Shown: positions 44,549 through 53,509, numbered from the stretch's first letter. The stretch: DNA of 64,000 nt from Flavobacterium magnum (GCF_003055625.1 NZ_CP028811.1:496001-560000); one strand, 5' to 3'. The notes: generated by a model from the letters alone, not told the origin. Numbers and translations are program-made.

Positions 44549-44866
44549 GTGAAACTTGCAAGCATCATATTCTCACTTCTGTTCATCGCCTTGTCATGCC
44601 TCCCCTGCGCAGACGGCGCTGATGATTGCGCTGCTTCACCGGTTACGGAAAAGAAATCATCCCATCCCGATGGTAAATCCGCCGATACCTGCTCACCATT
44701 TTGCATTTGCAACTGTTGCAGCGTCCAGGTAATCAACCCGGCGACGACCATTACGTTTGAACTACCCGTCCCCGCAGAGCTCATTTCGCGCGAGGAACCT
44801 TTTTACAAATCCCACTTTATTTCCAGCTTCTCCGGAAGCATCTGGCAGCCACCGCAGCTGGTATAA
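44549..44866 (+). CDS. Small Cys-rich exported protein, DUF6660-like
   Basis: The 105-residue product has a signal peptide (MKLASIIFSLLFIALSC, lipobox-like) and a Cys-rich centre, SPFCICNCCSVQV. It resembles small proteins (DUF6660-like) that precede CzcA-type pumps in Bacteroidota and may be metal-binding periplasmic accessory proteins. The start is GTG at 44549. It is 93 bases before the pump gene. The gap contains two small inverted repeats, CCCGG-TTAA-CCCGGG (not a true hairpin) and CGTGT-CTTA-ACACG. The function is inferred from neighbourhood. Confidence 0.78.
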   Translation: MKLASIIFSLLFIALSCLPCADGADDCAASPVTEKKSSHPDGKSADTCSPFCICNCCSVQVINPATTITFELPVPAELISREEPFYKSHFISSFSGSIWQPPQLV

Positions 44867-44959
44867 TGATGCCCGGTTAACCCGGGTGGATATGCCGTGT
44901 CTTAACACGAAAATCAGGATGAATTCCTGTAATATTCATTTCATTATACTTTCTAAAAC

Positions 44960-47900
44960 ATGTTAGATAAAATTATTGCTTTCAGCATCAGGAACAAGCC
45001 TGTCATCGCCATGCTGACTGTTGCACTTGTAGCCGCAGGGGTGTGGAGTGCCGCACGCCTTCCTATTGATGTCATTCCCGACATCAGCAACAACCAGGTC
45101 CAGGTCATCACACTTTCACCGTCACTTGGCGCGCAGGAAGTCGAACAGTTCATCACCGCACCAATCGAACTGGCCACGGGAAACATTCCCGATATGACTG
45201 AAAAACGTTCTATTTCGCGTTCCGGACTCTCCGTCATCACGCTCGTATTTAAGGACAAAACCGATATATACTGGGCACGGCAGCAGGTTCTGGCCCAACT
45301 TAAAGAAGTGGAATCGCAAATCCCGAAAGGCTTGGGAAAACCCGTACTCGCCCCAATCACGACGGGACTTGGGGAAATTTACCATTATGTCATCCATGCC
45401 GAACCGGGTTATGAGGACCAGTTCTCAGCAACTGACCTGCGGACCATCCAGGATTGGATCGTAAAACGTGAATTGGCAGGTGTCGAGGGCCTCGCCGAAG
45501 TCAGTGGCTGGGGCGGATTTGTAAAACAATATGAAATCGCTTTGGACAATGAGAGACTCAATGCAATGGACGTTACTATTGCCGAAATCTATCAGGCGCT
45601 CGAAAAAAATAATGAAAATACGGGTGGCTCATATATCGAACAGCAAAGCAGCGCTTATTTCATCCGTGGACTCGGCCAGGTAAAGACATTGGATGACATT
45701 GAGCGCATCGTCATCAAAAATACCAATGGCAATCCGGTTTTAGTCCGCGATGTGGCCACCGTTCAATTCGGGAATTCCACGCGCTATGGCGCCGTCACAC
45801 GCAATGGAGAAGGTGAAGTCGTTGCCGGGATGACGCTGATGCTCAAAGGCGAAAACTTCAACGAAGTGAGTAAAAATGTCAGGGAAAGGATGGCTCAGAT
45901 ACAAAAGACACTGCCCGAAGGTGTGGTCATCGAGCCCTTTATCGACCGGTCAGAACTGGTCGGGCGCGCCATCGGTACAGTTGAGAAGAACCTCCTGGAG
46001 GGCGGGTTGATCGTGATATTTATTTTGGTATTGCTGCTCGGAAATCTCCGTGCGGGGCTCGTGGTGGCCTCTGTCATTCCGCTGGCGATGCTGTTTGCGC
46101 TGTGCCTCATGCGGCTTTTCGGCGTATCGGGCAACCTGATGAGCCTCGGCGCGATTGACTTCGGACTTATAGTCGATGGCGCTGTCATTATCGTGGAGGC
46201 GATCGTCCACCGTATATCGGTAAATCAAAAACTGCAACCGGGCGCGCAAGCCCTTACACAGCCGCAAATGGATGCCGAAGTATACGGTGCCGCAACGAAA
46301 ATCCGCAACAGCGCCGCTTTCGGGGAGATCATCATCATGATTGTATACCTGCCAATCCTGTTCCTTGCAGGGATTGAAGGTAAAATGTTTATTCCCATGG
46401 CCCAGACCGTCGCATTTGCGATTTTAGGTGCGTTTATCTTATCGCTGACGTATATCCCGATGATGTCGGCGCTGTTCCTCAGCAAAAAGGCTAAACAGCA
46501 CCGCAACATTTCCGACAGGATAATCGCAGCACTTCAGCGTATTTATAGTCCGGTGCTGCACTTTACCTTGCGGTTCAAGAGAACGTTTGTTGCTGCATTT
46601 GCGATCCTCTTTGCCCTCAGCATCTGGATTTTCAGCAGCATAGGCGGCGAATTCATCCCGACACTCGAAGAAGGCGACCTTACCGTGGAAATTTCCGGCA
46701 TGCAGGGTACGTCGCTTACGCAGACGGTGGAAACATTTACCAAGGCAGAGAAAATACTCAGGATGAACTTCCCGGAAATCCGTCAGGTTGTCACACGCAT
46801 CGGCAGCGCAGAAATCCCGACCGACCCGATGCCGATCGAACGCGGCGACATGATGTTGCAGATGATTCCGAAAGAAGATTGGAAAAATGCAGCGACGCGC
46901 GAGGAAATGCAGGAAAAAATTGAAAAGGCATTGTCAGTTATCCCCGGAATCAATGTGGAAGTGACCCAGCCGATGCAGATGCGATTCAACGAACTCATGA
47001 CCGGAATCCGCCAGGATGTCGCGGTGAAAATTTACGGCGACGACCTTGACGAACTCGCCAGGCAGGCAAATGTCGTCGGGGGGATTATTGCACCGGTAAA
47101 GGGTGTAACCGAACCCACAATTGAAAAAGCAACCGGACTCCCACAAATCGTCATTGAATACAACCGCGATAAAATGGCACAATACGGTGTAAGCATTTCC
47201 GACGTCAATATGATCCTGAGTACCGCGTTTGCAGGAAATGTCGCGGGTGTGGTTTTCGAAGGCGAAAAGCGCTTTGCCATGGTCGTGCGTCTGAAACGGG
47301 AACTCCGGGAAGACCTGCAAAACATAGAACACCTATACATCCCGCTTCCATCAGGCAGCAAAGTGCCGCTGAACCAAATCGCCGATATCAAAGTAGTCGA
47401 GGCACCTGCTCAGGTATCGAGGGAAAATGGAAAACGACGTGTTTACGTTGGCTTCAACGTGCGCGGGCGCGACGTGGAAAGCGTTGTAGAGGAAATTCAG
47501 GAGAATCTCGCCAAGGTAAAACTGCCACCGGGTTACACCATAACCTATGGCGGACAATTCGAAAACCTGAAAGCGGCGAACGCACGGCTGATGGTTTCCG
47601 TACCGCTTGCGCTTGGGTTGATTTTGGTTCTATTGTATTTTACATTCCATTCGGTGAAACAGGCGCTGCTGATCTTTACCGCCATCCCATTGTCAGCGAT
47701 TGGCGGAATACTGGCGTTATGGGCCCGCGACATGCCATTCAGCATTTCGGCCGGCGTTGGTTTTATTGCGCTGTTTGGTGTGGCGGTGCTTAACGGCATC
47801 GTGCTGATTGGCGAATTCAATGCATTGGAAAAAGAGGGCCTCACCGATATTTATGAACGTGTTAAAGTGGGCACTAAAAACAGGCTGCGGCCGGTAATCA

Positions 47901-49285
47901 TGACCGCATCGGTGGCGGCACTCGGCTTTTTCCCGATGGCATTTTCGACAAGTGCCGGCGCGGAGGTTCAGAAACCGCTGGCCTCGGTGGTGATAGGCGG
48001 ACTCCTCTCAGCGACATTGCTGACGTTGCTGGTGCTTCCGGCCCTGTACATCCTTTTTTCGGGCACTGCTAAAATTCAGGTTCGTAAAACGGCTTCAACC
48101 ATAATGCTGCTGCTTTTGCCCGTGCTTTCCTTTGCGCAGCCATCACCTTCAAAGTCTTTGACTGTAGAGGAGGCAGTGACAATGGCCCTGGGCAAAAACC
48201 CACAGCTCAAGTCGGCTTCACTGGAGGTAGAGCAACAAAAAGCGCTCACAAAAACTGCATTTGACTTTCCCAGGACCAACCTCACGCTGATGCATGGCCA
48301 ATACAACAGCAGCCATCAGGACAACAATTTCGGCATCACGCAGGATTTCAGTTTTCCCACAGTTTACGGCAGGCAGGCAAAAGTACAACAGCAGCAGGTC
48401 ATCCTGAGCGAAAAAGCGTTGGCATCAACCCGTGAGGAATTGATACGCAATGTGAAATCAGCATACTATCAACTTGTATCAGGTAAAGAAAAACTAAAGT
48501 TGCTTCAGACGCAGGATAGCATTTACTCAAGATTTGCTGATGTGGCGCAGGTCAAGTACAAAACCGGCGAAACCTCGAATCTGGAAAAATTGTCAGCCAT
48601 CAGCAAATACGAAGAAGTGCGCCTGCTGAAGCGCCAGGCCGAGGCGGACATCATAATCTATCAGAATACGCTTCAGAAACTGCTTGGAAATGATCAGGAA
48701 ATCCTTGTTGCCGATTCAAAATTGCAGCGGTTGCCACTAATCGTAGCGAATGATTCCGCTGCAATCAGGAAAAACCCGATGCTGGCGTACTACAGCCAAA
48801 AAATTTCGCTGGCGACATCGCAATTAAGCCTTGAGAAGAATAAGTTCCTGCCGGACCTGTCGATCGGGTATTTCAACCAGTCGCTCGACGGGATTTCGGG
48901 ATTTCAGGGTGTTCAGGTAGGGATTGGCATCCCCATATTTTTCTCCGCGCAGCAAGCCAGGGTGCAATCGGCAAAAATCAAACAGGACATCGCCAGGAAT
49001 GATGCACTGGAATTTGAAAATAGCCTAAGGGCCTTTTTCAACCAACAATTACAGGAAAATAAAAAATACTCGGAGCTGTTGGATTATTACGAAACGACAG
49101 GGTTGAACCAGGCACAACAGATTTTGAGGATTACGCAGTTTTCGTATAAAAAAGGCGAAATCGGTTATGTTGAATACATCCAGAACCTCACGCAGGCGCT
49201 CGCAATCAGGTCTGGTTATCTTGACGCGCTGAACCAATACAACCAAACCGTTATTAATATTAACTTTTTAACAGGAGGCAACTGA
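44960..49285 (+). CDS. czcA: CzcA-type heavy-metal RND pump fused to a TolC-like outer-membrane channel
   Basis: The 1441-residue protein has an RND pump (about 1-1035, 12 membrane helices in two sets, two large periplasmic loops) followed by an outer-membrane factor domain (about 1060-1441). The proton-relay signature D400-F-G-L-I-V-D406-G-A-V-I-I-V-E413 in helix 4 fits the divalent-cation (Co/Zn/Cd/Ni) class and not the Cu/Ag class. At the junction the chain reads VRKTASTIMLLLLPVLSFAQP, a complete signal peptide with a cleavage site, so the TolC part may be released after export. The adaptor gene follows 14 bases later. Confidence 0.93.
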   Translation: MLDKIIAFSIRNKPVIAMLTVALVAAGVWSAARLPIDVIPDISNNQVQVITLSPSLGAQEVEQFITAPIELATGNIPDMTEKRSISRSGLSVITLVFKDKTDIYWARQQVLAQLKEVESQIPKGLGKPVLAPITTGLGEIYHYVIHAEPGYEDQFSATDLRTIQDWIVKRELAGVEGLAEVSGWGGFVKQYEIALDNERLNAMDVTIAEIYQALEKNNENTGGSYIEQQSSAYFIRGLGQVKTLDDIERIVIKNTNGNPVLVRDVATVQFGNSTRYGAVTRNGEGEVVAGMTLMLKGENFNEVSKNVRERMAQIQKTLPEGVVIEPFIDRSELVGRAIGTVEKNLLEGGLIVIFILVLLLGNLRAGLVVASVIPLAMLFALCLMRLFGVSGNLMSLGAIDFGLIVDGAVIIVEAIVHRISVNQKLQPGAQALTQPQMDAEVYGAATKIRNSAAFGEIIIMIVYLPILFLAGIEGKMFIPMAQTVAFAILGAFILSLTYIPMMSALFLSKKAKQHRNISDRIIAALQRIYSPVLHFTLRFKRTFVAAFAILFALSIWIFSSIGGEFIPTLEEGDLTVEISGMQGTSLTQTVETFTKAEKILRMNFPEIRQVVTRIGSAEIPTDPMPIERGDMMLQMIPKEDWKNAATREEMQEKIEKALSVIPGINVEVTQPMQMRFNELMTGIRQDVAVKIYGDDLDELARQANVVGGIIAPVKGVTEPTIEKATGLPQIVIEYNRDKMAQYGVSISDVNMILSTAFAGNVAGVVFEGEKRFAMVVRLKRELREDLQNIEHLYIPLPSGSKVPLNQIADIKVVEAPAQVSRENGKRRVYVGFNVRGRDVESVVEEIQENLAKVKLPPGYTITYGGQFENLKAANARLMVSVPLALGLILVLLYFTFHSVKQALLIFTAIPLSAIGGILALWARDMPFSISAGVGFIALFGVAVLNGIVLIGEFNALEKEGLTDIYERVKVGTKNRLRPVIMTASVAALGFFPMAFSTSAGAEVQKPLASVVIGGLLSATLLTLLVLPALYILFSGTAKIQVRKTASTIMLLLLPVLSFAQPSPSKSLTVEEAVTMALGKNPQLKSASLEVEQQKALTKTAFDFPRTNLTLMHGQYNSSHQDNNFGITQDFSFPTVYGRQAKVQQQQVILSEKALASTREELIRNVKSAYYQLVSGKEKLKLLQTQDSIYSRFADVAQVKYKTGETSNLEKLSAISKYEEVRLLKRQAEADIIIYQNTLQKLLGNDQEILVADSKLQRLPLIVANDSAAIRKNPMLAYYSQKISLATSQLSLEKNKFLPDLSIGYFNQSLDGISGFQGVQVGIGIPIFFSAQQARVQSAKIKQDIARNDALEFENSLRAFFNQQLQENKKYSELLDYYETTGLNQAQQILRITQFSYKKGEIGYVEYIQNLTQALAIRSGYLDALNQYNQTVININFLTGGN

Positions 49286-49298
49286 TGCCCAACACGAT

Positions 49299-50663
49299 AT
49301 GAAAAATACAACAATTAAGATTTTGACCATCATGCTTGCCGGGTTGACCGCGGTAGCCTGCAATGGCAGGAAAGAACCCGACACCACGCCGGCAGCGCCC
49401 GTGAAAACAGACCATGCGCCTACTTTTGTAACGCTTACCAAAGAGCAGTTCAACGCGGTCGACATTGCTTTCGGCAAAATCGGCCAGCAGAATCTTTCGA
49501 CCACCGTCAGGGCCAGCGGACACCTTGAGGTGCCTCCGCAGAACAAGGCGCAGGTGTCGTCCTATGTGGGCGCCGTGGTCAGATCGATTGCGGTGCTGCA
49601 GGGAAGCAAGGTAAGTAAAGGGCAAACGTTGGCTGTTCTTGAGCATCCTGACTTCATCAAACTGCAGCAGGAATACCTGAATGAAAAAAACAGCCTCGCC
49701 TTCCTTGAAAAAGAATACGAAAGGCAAAAAGAACTCGCGGCCAATGACGCGGGAACCGGAAAAATGTACCAACGTGCCGAATCCGAATACCTTGCCGGAA
49801 AGTCGCGCCTCAATGCGCTGTCGGGCCAGTTGCGTGTCCTCTCAGTGAACATGGCGCAACTGAACCGCGGCAGGATCACATCTTCGATCACCCTGAAGTC
49901 GCCGATTTCAGGCTATGTCGGCAAGATAAGCGCCAATACCGGGGGTTATGCCGAACCGAACATGCCATTGTTTGAAATTCTCGACAACAGCCGGATCCAC
50001 TGTGATTTATTGGTGTACGAAAAAGATATTTTCAAGGTGAAAATAGGTCAAAAAATCCACTTCACGCTCACCAATATGCCCGACCATCAGGGCGAACATG
50101 AAGGCAAGGCCATTGAAGGCGAAATTTTCGGAATCGATAAAACATTTGAAGACGGCTCCAAAGCAATTGCGGTGCATGCAAGGATCAAGAACGAAAACCA
50201 CCAGCTGATTCCGGGGATGTATGTCAATGCACTGATCGATGTCGGGCAGAAAATGACTACAGTAGTCCCGTCAGATGCAGTGTTCACCAGCGATGGCAGG
50301 CAGTGGGTTTTTATCCGAAATAAAACGACCGGCTGCAAAACACACCGCGAATGTGCGGCACATGAGTCGTGCGCGCCATCCGAATATTGCAAAGAACACC
50401 CGCAATGCGAGGCGCATGAACAGTGTGGGAATGAGCGCTGTCAAATACATACCGATTGTGAAGCGCATGAAAATTGTAACATTGAACGCAATCCTGACAA
50501 CTACTACTTTACGATGCACGAGGTCAGGAAGGGCGTGAGCGATCTTGGCTTTACGGAAGTGTCGTTCGTAGACCCTGTTCCTACCGACGCAACTGTGGTT
50601 TCCAAGGGCGCATTTTACCTCTTGTCAAAAAGCAGGACCGGAGGCGAGATGGAAGCCCATTAA
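49299..50663 (+). CDS. RND periplasmic adaptor (CzcB/CusB type) with Cys/His-rich insert
   Basis: The 454-residue lipoprotein (signal to Cys21) has the adaptor layout: a membrane-proximal barrel, lipoyl half-motifs (VVRSIAVLQGSKVSKGQTLAVLEHP near 100), an alpha-hairpin (about 125-190) and a second lipoyl half. Residues 346-393 form an insert with 9 Cys and 6 His in a hexapeptide rhythm (CKTHREC, KEHPQC, EAHEQC, QIHTDC, EAHENC) between the barrel and the C-terminal domain. Such an insert is not in CusB or CzcB that I recall. It joins the RND pump to the channel. It ends in a terminator shared with the next gene. Confidence 0.9.
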   Translation: MKNTTIKILTIMLAGLTAVACNGRKEPDTTPAAPVKTDHAPTFVTLTKEQFNAVDIAFGKIGQQNLSTTVRASGHLEVPPQNKAQVSSYVGAVVRSIAVLQGSKVSKGQTLAVLEHPDFIKLQQEYLNEKNSLAFLEKEYERQKELAANDAGTGKMYQRAESEYLAGKSRLNALSGQLRVLSVNMAQLNRGRITSSITLKSPISGYVGKISANTGGYAEPNMPLFEILDNSRIHCDLLVYEKDIFKVKIGQKIHFTLTNMPDHQGEHEGKAIEGEIFGIDKTFEDGSKAIAVHARIKNENHQLIPGMYVNALIDVGQKMTTVVPSDAVFTSDGRQWVFIRNKTTGCKTHRECAAHESCAPSEYCKEHPQCEAHEQCGNERCQIHTDCEAHENCNIERNPDNYYFTMHEVRKGVSDLGFTEVSFVDPVPTDATVVSKGAFYLLSKSRTGGEMEAH

Positions 50664-50677
50664 CCTGCCAGTCAAAA

Positions 50678-50706
50678 AAAACGCCGTAAGCTATTTACGG
50701 CGTTTT
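50678..50706. terminator. Bidirectional terminator between the adaptor and SDR genes
   Basis: AAAACGCCGTAA and TTACGGCGTTTT form a 12-bp stem with a 5-base loop and T-rich flanks on both strands. It serves two converging genes. Confidence 0.88.
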
Positions 50707-50723
50707 CTTTTTAAGCTATCGCA

Positions 50724-51584
50724 TTAGTTCAGCAATTCCTGTAATCCGAAAGCGCTGACGAAATTTTTATAGCCTTCAGACACATGGGCGTTGGCGTCCC
50801 TGGCAAATTGGCCGGTAGCCACATCAACAACCGTGCGTAACGGGCGTTGTCCCTGTGGCGTGTTGACGAGGTTCAGTACGGCATCGGCAACCTCCTGCGG
50901 ATTGGGCTGCAGGTTCTCAAATAATTGTCCGATGCCTGCCCCGATTTGATCGGGTAGCGCAGACAAGTTTCCATAATCGGCCGCGATGCTGCTGTCAGAC
51001 CCATAAGTGGATTTACCAAAAATATCCGTTGGAAAGGCCCCCGGCTGCACAATGGCTACGTCGACGCCCAAAGGCCGCACCTCATAATGCAGGCCTTCGC
51101 TAAGGCCTTCTACCGCAAACTTCGCCGCGTTGTAAAATGTCATGAAAGGCGCTGAAAACCTTCCGAGGACACTTGATGTATTGATGATCAGTCCCTGTTT
51201 TTGTGCACGCATTTGCGGCAAAACGGCCTTAATAGTGCGCCAGGTTGCATTGAAATGCACGTCAAACAGCGCATCGATGTCTTTCTGGGTAAAGGTTTCG
51301 GCGATGCCGCCCATGAAATTTCCGGCGTTGTTGACCAAAACGTCTAACTGTCCCTCGGTAGCGAGGATGTGCGAAACGGCATTGTTCACCGAGACTTCAC
51401 TGCCCAGATCTACTTCTATAACGTGCACATTGTTGAGCTTTGCGAGCGATTCCGCTTTTTCCCTGTTCTTTCCGGCAGTGTCGCGCATCGTGGCATACAC
51501 GGTAAATCCGGCCTGAGAGAGCGTGTGTGTGTGCAGCCAGCCGAAGCCGCTGTTGGTGCCGGTAATCAAGATTACTTTTTTCAT
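50724..51584 (-). CDS. Short-chain dehydrogenase/reductase
   Basis: The 286-residue protein is a classical SDR: TGTNSGFG (residues 8-15) for NAD(P) binding, NNAGNFMGG, and catalytic YNAAK preceded by NTSSVLG. The coenzyme preference is not clear. The start is ATG 51584 (TTG 51596 would add 4 residues). It is divergent from an HxlR-type regulator, a common arrangement in which the regulator controls the oxidoreductase in response to electrophiles; a 15-bp inverted repeat between them is a likely operator. Substrate unknown. Confidence 0.92.
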   Translation of the reverse strand: MKKVILITGTNSGFGWLHTHTLSQAGFTVYATMRDTAGKNREKAESLAKLNNVHVIEVDLGSEVSVNNAVSHILATEGQLDVLVNNAGNFMGGIAETFTQKDIDALFDVHFNATWRTIKAVLPQMRAQKQGLIINTSSVLGRFSAPFMTFYNAAKFAVEGLSEGLHYEVRPLGVDVAIVQPGAFPTDIFGKSTYGSDSSIAADYGNLSALPDQIGAGIGQLFENLQPNPQEVADAVLNLVNTPQGQRPLRTVVDVATGQFARDANAHVSEGYKNFVSAFGLQELLN

Positions 51585-51619
51585 TTGTAGGATCAATTAA
51601 AAAATGGTTATTAGTATTT

Positions 51620-51672
51620 CCAAAAGTGCCTAAATAATTTTAAGTTTATAAAAGTTTTTTAGTTACTTTTGG
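51620..51672. promoter_or_regulatory. Inverted repeat between SDR and HxlR genes
   Basis: CCAAAAGTGCCTAAA (51620-51634) and TTTAGTTACTTTTGG (51658-51672) match in 13 of 15 positions as an inverted pair with a 23-base spacer. The right arm contains the HxlR -7 element TACTTTTG. It is a candidate HxlR operator. Confidence 0.55.
51664..51671 (+). promoter_or_regulatory. -7 promoter element of the HxlR gene
   Basis: TACTTTTG matches TAnnTTTG, within the right arm of the inverted repeat. Confidence 0.5.
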
Positions 51673-51739
51673 GTACTGCAAATTTGCGCAGAAAAAAATT
51701 CACCCACAAGAAGGCACCTTCAGGAAACACAGTTACCAA

Positions 51740-52144
51740 ATGGAAACAATCAGCGTCCCGTCTGCAAAAGACACCCAAAAAAAATTAAAAGAAATTTTAA
51801 ATACGCCTCGCGACTGCACTACGTCGTTGTGTCCTGTTAAGGATGTACTGCACAAAGTAGGCGACAAATGGTCGGTTTTCGTCATGATGGCGCTCGGCGC
51901 CGAAAAGACTCTGCGGTTCAATGAACTCAAAAACACGATCGATGGGATTTCCCAGAAAATGCTCACCGTTACCGTGCGCGACCTGGAATCCTTCGGTTTG
52001 ATTGACCGCAAAATATATCCGCAGATCCCGCCGAAAGTAGAGTACACCCTGACGGCAAAAGGCGAGGAATTCTTACAGCATCTCGTTGTGCTGCTCGATT
52101 GGGCCTGCAGGTACAGCAAAAACGAGCAGGCCGCATCCAACTGA
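51740..52144 (+). CDS. HxlR-family transcriptional regulator
   Basis: The 134-residue protein has the HxlR winged helix: CPVKDVLHKVGDKWSVFVM, LRFNELKNTIDGISQKMLTVTVRDLESFGLIDRKIYPQIPPKVEYTLTAKG. Two cysteines lie at 26 and 31, just before the winged helix; in relatives such as HypR a nearby Cys senses hypochlorite or quinones. It is divergent from the SDR gene and probably controls it through the inverted repeat between them. Whether Cys26 or Cys31 is redox-active cannot be told. Confidence 0.92.
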   Translation: METISVPSAKDTQKKLKEILNTPRDCTTSLCPVKDVLHKVGDKWSVFVMMALGAEKTLRFNELKNTIDGISQKMLTVTVRDLESFGLIDRKIYPQIPPKVEYTLTAKGEEFLQHLVVLLDWACRYSKNEQAASN

Positions 52145-52162
52145 TGGTTACAGCTAGAAACC

Positions 52163-52185
52163 AAAAAGCCCACAATCGTGGGCTT
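52163..52185 (-). terminator. Terminator after the sigma-factor operon
   Basis: AAGCCCAC and GTGGGCTT form an 8-bp stem with a 4-base loop; on the minus strand it ends in a T run. It closes the operon that starts at 53509. Confidence 0.75.
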
Positions 52186-52245
52186 CATTGCAGAATGGAA
52201 GTCCAATCTAAAATCGGTGCGGACTTACCATATCCTTATATATTA

Positions 52246-52704
52246 TTACGGGCGAGGTTTAGGGTTTGAGAAAATGGCCGCGATGCGGGTGGCCATGCTG
52301 TTATAGTACGGCAATTGATCTTTTCGGCACAAACTTTTGATGTCCTGGAAATGTTTGTAGTGGATGTGTTCAATCTCGACCTGCACTTTGCCGATTTCGG
52401 CCATCAGCGAATCATTGCGTCGCCAGTCGGTTTCAGTACCAGCTAAGGATTCATAAAGCCGATTTTTCACTGCCATGATCTTAGCATCGGCGTTGCGGAC
52501 GTGGCTGCGGTGCCAGTCAATCAATTTCTCGTATTCGGTGATCTGGGCCTTATCGAAATGCAGTTCATGGATGACCGTATTTTTCTTATCGTCAGGCCTT
52601 TTCCCGCGGTGTTCCCGGCGCTCCATTAATGTGGTGGCGATCAGCAGCAGGTTCAGCGCGACTAGCGTGATACAGAAAACCGTCAGTACTTTTACTTTTT
52701 TCAT
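52246..52704 (-). CDS. Periplasmic CpxP/CnrX-like sensor-type protein
   Basis: The 152-residue protein has one N-terminal membrane anchor or signal (about 5-24) and a helical periplasmic domain with FDKAQITEYEKLIDWHRSH and EIEHIHYKHFQDIKSLCRKDQLPYY, the long helices of the Spy/CpxP/CnrX group. His residues of HELHFDK, DWHRSH and EIEHIHYKHF could bind a metal. It is the third gene of a sigma/anti-sigma/sensor operon with 4-base overlaps, the layout of CnrYXH-like metal-response systems. That functional link is inferred. Confidence 0.85.
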   Translation of the reverse strand: MKKVKVLTVFCITLVALNLLLIATTLMERREHRGKRPDDKKNTVIHELHFDKAQITEYEKLIDWHRSHVRNADAKIMAVKNRLYESLAGTETDWRRNDSLMAEIGKVQVEIEHIHYKHFQDIKSLCRKDQLPYYNSMATRIAAIFSNPKPRP

Positions 52705-52994
52705 GGTTGCGCGTATAAGTCGTTATGCGGCATCAGGTCTATCGAGCCAACGGCGCCTGCATTTGACGGCACGGCTGCCGAATACAATGTGAGGGCACAC
52801 AATACCGCCAGCGATGCACACGCCCAGGCGGCTGCCTTTGGCGAAATGTACTCCGGAACACGATGTATCCGCGCATTGATTTTGTCCCTAAGGAAAAAAG
52901 GCGGATTCACCTCCCGGATGTTGTCGAGCGGTTTGAGCAGGTCATCCATAGCCATGTTATTTGTCGGGTTAGACGTCTTTAATTTCATTTTCAT
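52701..52994 (-). CDS. Small membrane protein, probable anti-sigma factor
   Basis: The 97-residue protein has a short cytoplasmic N-terminus (MAMDDLLKPLDNIREVNPPF, FLRDKINARIHRVPEY), one membrane helix (about 53-73, WACASLAVLCALTLYSAAV) and a short outer tail. Its position between the sigma and periplasmic sensor genes, with ATGA overlaps at both ends, fits a membrane anti-sigma factor like CnrY. There is no ZAS zinc motif; the call rests on context. Confidence 0.7.
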   Translation of the reverse strand: MKMKLKTSNPTNNMAMDDLLKPLDNIREVNPPFFLRDKINARIHRVPEYISPKAAAWACASLAVLCALTLYSAAVPSNAGAVGSIDLMPHNDLYAQP

Positions 52995-53509
52995 TCGTTG
53001 GTATTGATTTTTTTAAGCAGATTTTCCTTGGCCCTGTGCAGTAACGATTCGACAGCTTTTTCAGAAATGCCCATAATCGCCGCCATCTCCTTTTGTGATT
53101 TCTGCTCAATCTTGCTGAGGAGCAGCGCGGTTTTCTGGTTAGGCGGCAGCATATCGATTTTGGAGAACAAGGCGGCCACCGCTTCCTTCTGTTCCAATTC
53201 GACGCCGGGATGGTTAAAATGGGCAGGATCATGGCGTAATGCCTGGCTGTCTTCATAAAACAGCGACGTGAGGAAGCCGAATCGCTTTTTCCTTTTCCGG
53301 GCCTTGACGAAGTCGATGCAGCAATTCACGCAGATGCGGTAAATCCAGGTCGACAGTTGAGACTGATGGTTGAAATCATGCACCTTAAGGTGGACTTTGA
53401 CAAATACATCCTGTGTCACTTCCTCAGCATCTTCGAGGCTTTGGAGGTAATTCAGGCAGAAGTTGTACACCCTGCGATGGTGCGCATTATAGATGTCGTT
53501 GAAGTCCAA
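52991..53509 (-). CDS. ECF RNA polymerase sigma factor
   Basis: The 172-residue protein has sigma region 2 (IYNAHHRRVYNFCLNYLQ, EEVTQDVFVKVH, STWIYRICVNCCIDF) and region 4 (LPPNQKTALLLSKIEQKSQ, MAAIMGISEKAVESLLHRAK) of group 4 factors. The start is TTG at 53509, because the reading frame has a stop further up and no ATG. It leads an operon with an anti-sigma candidate and a periplasmic sensor-like protein. Near the metal-efflux genes, it could control metal resistance, but no target promoter is identified. Confidence 0.92.
   Translation of the reverse strand: MDFNDIYNAHHRRVYNFCLNYLQSLEDAEEVTQDVFVKVHLKVHDFNHQSQLSTWIYRICVNCCIDFVKARKRKKRFGFLTSLFYEDSQALRHDPAHFNHPGVELEQKEAVAALFSKIDMLPPNQKTALLLSKIEQKSQKEMAAIMGISEKAVESLLHRAKENLLKKINTNE

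Noticed and set aside
44867..44959. Attenuator before the pump gene
   Set aside because: Small inverted repeats (CGTGT-CTTA-ACACG) are present, but there is no T run and no leader peptide, so evidence is too thin.
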